NCBI RefSeq assembly: GCF_025917685.1 | Contig: NZ_CP089518.1 | Location: 659,001-723,000, forward strand | Origin: Bacillus cereus | GTDB lineage: Bacteria; Bacillota; Bacilli; Bacillales; Bacillaceae_G | Reading direction: 5' to 3' | DNA: 64,000 nt | Shown: piece by piece, positions 62,437 through 64,000 of the stretch | How the letters are laid out: each line of letters opens with the position of its first letter | Numbering within the stretch: position 1 is the stretch's first letter | Translations under genes and position numbers: made by a program | Notes under the pieces: model-generated | The model's database searches: none | The model's input: only the letters and a program-made list of their open reading frames with translations | Told to the model about the DNA's origin: nothing

Positions 62437-63852
62437 TTAGTTTATTCCCTGAGTTATATTTTTTTTCTGTTCAAATGTGACAGCTTTTTTATATTTTACT
62501 TGGTATAAAATGTAACAAATAATCATAAATGGAATCCCACAATAAAGAGCGATTCTCTGATCTGGAATGAAAGCTAAACTAACAAATGTAATGAAATTGA
62601 GTGAGAAAGCTACGATTGGAACTATTGGATAAAGTGGTGTACGGTATTTTAAATCATTTATGTCGCCGCCGTTTTTCACGAAATTTCTACGGAAGAAAAA
62701 CTGTGAAGCTGCAATCGACATCCAAACAACAACAGCAGCCATTGCTGCAATAGAAGTTAAAATTAAAAAGACAGTATCTGCTGCAAATATACTTGTTAAT
62801 AAAGAAAGGCTCGCGAAAATCAGACTGAAAATTAACGCATTTAGTGGTACACCTCTTTTAGTTAACTTCGTAAAAGCTGGACTAGCCATGCCTTGTTTTG
62901 CCATCGCCCAAAGCATACGAGAATTTGCGTATAGACCAGAGTTAGCTACGGATAATACAGCTGTAATAATAACAAAGTTCATAATGTCCGCTGCATAAGG
63001 GATACCAGCCACATCAAATACAAGTACAAATGGACTTTCAACTAGATTAGCCTCTTGCCATGGGAGTAAGCCGACAACAACTGAAATTGCTAAGACGAAA
63101 AAGAATAGAGTACGCCAAATTGTATTTTTGATTGCTTTTGGAATTGTTTTTTCAGGATTTTCACTTTCTCCTGAAGCAATTCCGATAAGCTCTGTTCCTT
63201 GGAATGAGTAATTAACTGTAATCATCGTAAGAAGAACAGCTAATGCACCGTTTGGAAATAGCCCGCCATTTTCAGTGAAATTGTGAAGCATTGGAGCTGG
63301 CTTTCCATTAAAATCGAGGAGACCAAACATAACCGCTCCTCCAAGAACGATAAAGATAACGATCGTTGCCACTTTTACGCTAGCGAACCAAAATTCAGCT
63401 TCTGCATATGCCTTTGCTGATAAAGCGTTCACAAGAAAGAGTACTACTGCAAAAGTAACACACCAAATCCAAGAAGAAACGTCTGGAAACCACCGTTTCA
63501 TTAAAATGCTAACAGTCGTTAACTCTACTCCAACTGTAACAGCCCAATTTAACCAATACATCCAACCGACAACAAATCCAAAACCAGGTGAAATAAATTT
63601 GCTTGCGTAACTTTGGAAGGAACCCGCTTCTGGCATAGCTACTGATAATTCGCCAAGACATAACATCGTTAAATACATAACGAAACCACCGACTAAAAAT
63701 GCGAGAATAGCTCCGCCTGGTCCTGCATTATGGACGATTTGTCCAGAACCCATAAATAATCCCGTTCCAATGACTCCACCAAGTGCGATCATGAATAGGT
63801 GTCTACTTTTCATTGTTCGTTTTAAATCTGTTTGTTCTACTTGTTGGTTCAT
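62437..63852 (-). CDS. Amino acid permease, APC superfamily (AAT type)
   Basis: 471 residues, 12 helices. [45 protein letters not shown] and [21 protein letters not shown] (each quoted in part) are AAT-family signatures. It is closer to lysine/arginine-type or AnsP-like members than to the permease at 51.5 kb, but I cannot fix the substrate. GAGGGG precedes the ATG. Confidence 0.9.
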   Translation of the reverse strand: MNQQVEQTDLKRTMKSRHLFMIALGGVIGTGLFMGSGQIVHNAGPGGAILAFLVGGFVMYLTMLCLGELSVAMPEAGSFQSYASKFISPGFGFVVGWMYWLNWAVTVGVELTTVSILMKRWFPDVSSWIWCVTFAVVLFLVNALSAKAYAEAEFWFASVKVATIVIFIVLGGAVMFGLLDFNGKPAPMLHNFTENGGLFPNGALAVLLTMITVNYSFQGTELIGIASGESENPEKTIPKAIKNTIWRTLFFFVLAISVVVGLLPWQEANLVESPFVLVFDVAGIPYAADIMNFVIITAVLSVANSGLYANSRMLWAMAKQGMASPAFTKLTKRGVPLNALIFSLIFASLSLLTSIFAADTVFLILTSIAAMAAVVVWMSIAASQFFFRRNFVKNGGDINDLKYRTPLYPIVPIVAFSLNFITFVSLAFIPDQRIALYCGIPFMIICYILYQVKYKKAVTFEQKKNITQGIN

Positions 63853-63896
63853 ATGCCCCTCACCCCATATTTTCTTGTATGTGTTAACTTGATTTC

Positions 63897-63933
63897 ATTC
63901 TGGGCTTTTAATCATTAGTGGGGGATGAAAAAC
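63897..63933 (-). repeat. Possible fragment of a bcr1-like element
   Basis: On the minus strand it reads TTCATCCCCCACTAATGATT, then AAAAGCCC, matching the middle of the element (CATCCCCCACTGATTA..AGCCC). Both ends are missing. Confidence 0.4.
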
Positions 63934-64000
63934 ATACTCGGCTTATTTTGTTGTGAACTGAGTATGTAAAAGATAACTATGACTAAATACCTTAGAATGT

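Overview
The window is chromosomal DNA of a Bacillus cereus group member (cereus/anthracis/thuringiensis cluster). The evidence is low GC and AT-rich codons, strong AGGAGG-type ribosome binding sites, many U-tailed hairpin terminators, and a set of group-specific genes and signals: immune inhibitor A2, the phospholipase C/sphingomyelinase pair, a NaK-type channel whose filter numbering fits the crystallised B. cereus protein, an anthracis-type sortase A, a perfect PlcR box, and repeated copies of a ~155 bp element that looks like bcr1. There are no rRNA or tRNA genes, prophage, insertion sequences or CRISPR. The window reads as stable core/accessory chromosome, not a horizontally acquired island.

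Layout. 1-9.6 kb: tail of an ECF-type sigma factor with a membrane partner, a WYL regulator divergent from a RibD/DHFR-like reductase, a two-component system divergent from a metal-type (His-rich) lipoprotein, then a SulP transporter and a UspA protein, both followed by bcr1-like elements. 9.6-15.3 kb: an oligopeptide ABC importer in the order D-F-B-C-A. 15.6-19.3 kb: glpT with a leader terminator, and a MarR/EmrB-type efflux pair. 19.4-25.8 kb: complete rbsRKDACB ribose operon with a transaldolase-family gene downstream and a textbook promoter plus cre-like operator. 25.8-34.1 kb: exported-factor region (inhA2, a NaK channel, plc, sph) with PlcR-type boxes, interleaved with an MFS exporter and butanediol dehydrogenase.

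34.1-46.4 kb: a two-gene unit of a fold-III PLP enzyme and a sugar-lactone oxidase, a VanZ-RDD fusion, a variant UppP, a soluble chemotaxis receptor, a coiled-coil/3D cell-wall protein, an XRE-regulator/membrane-protein pair, sortase A, a secreted YHYH protein and a POT peptide symporter. 46.5-58.1 kb: BrnQ, a DUF2339 membrane protein, a secreted amidotransferase-like protein, an amino acid permease, a purine permease, a second XRE/membrane pair, a GNAT enzyme and a CPA2 antiporter. 58.2-64 kb: the qoxABCD menaquinol oxidase operon and another amino acid permease.

The most interesting material is non-coding: a bcr1-like family in several stages of decay, with three copies touching or supplying the stop codon of the preceding gene; an unclassified leader that can sequester the SulP ribosome binding site; long perfect dyads before several genes; and an inhA2 upstream region in which the PlcR-like box is separated from the gene by a bcr1 copy and a terminator-like hairpin. 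The two XRE-plus-four-helix-membrane-protein pairs are the best candidates for an undescribed protein system.
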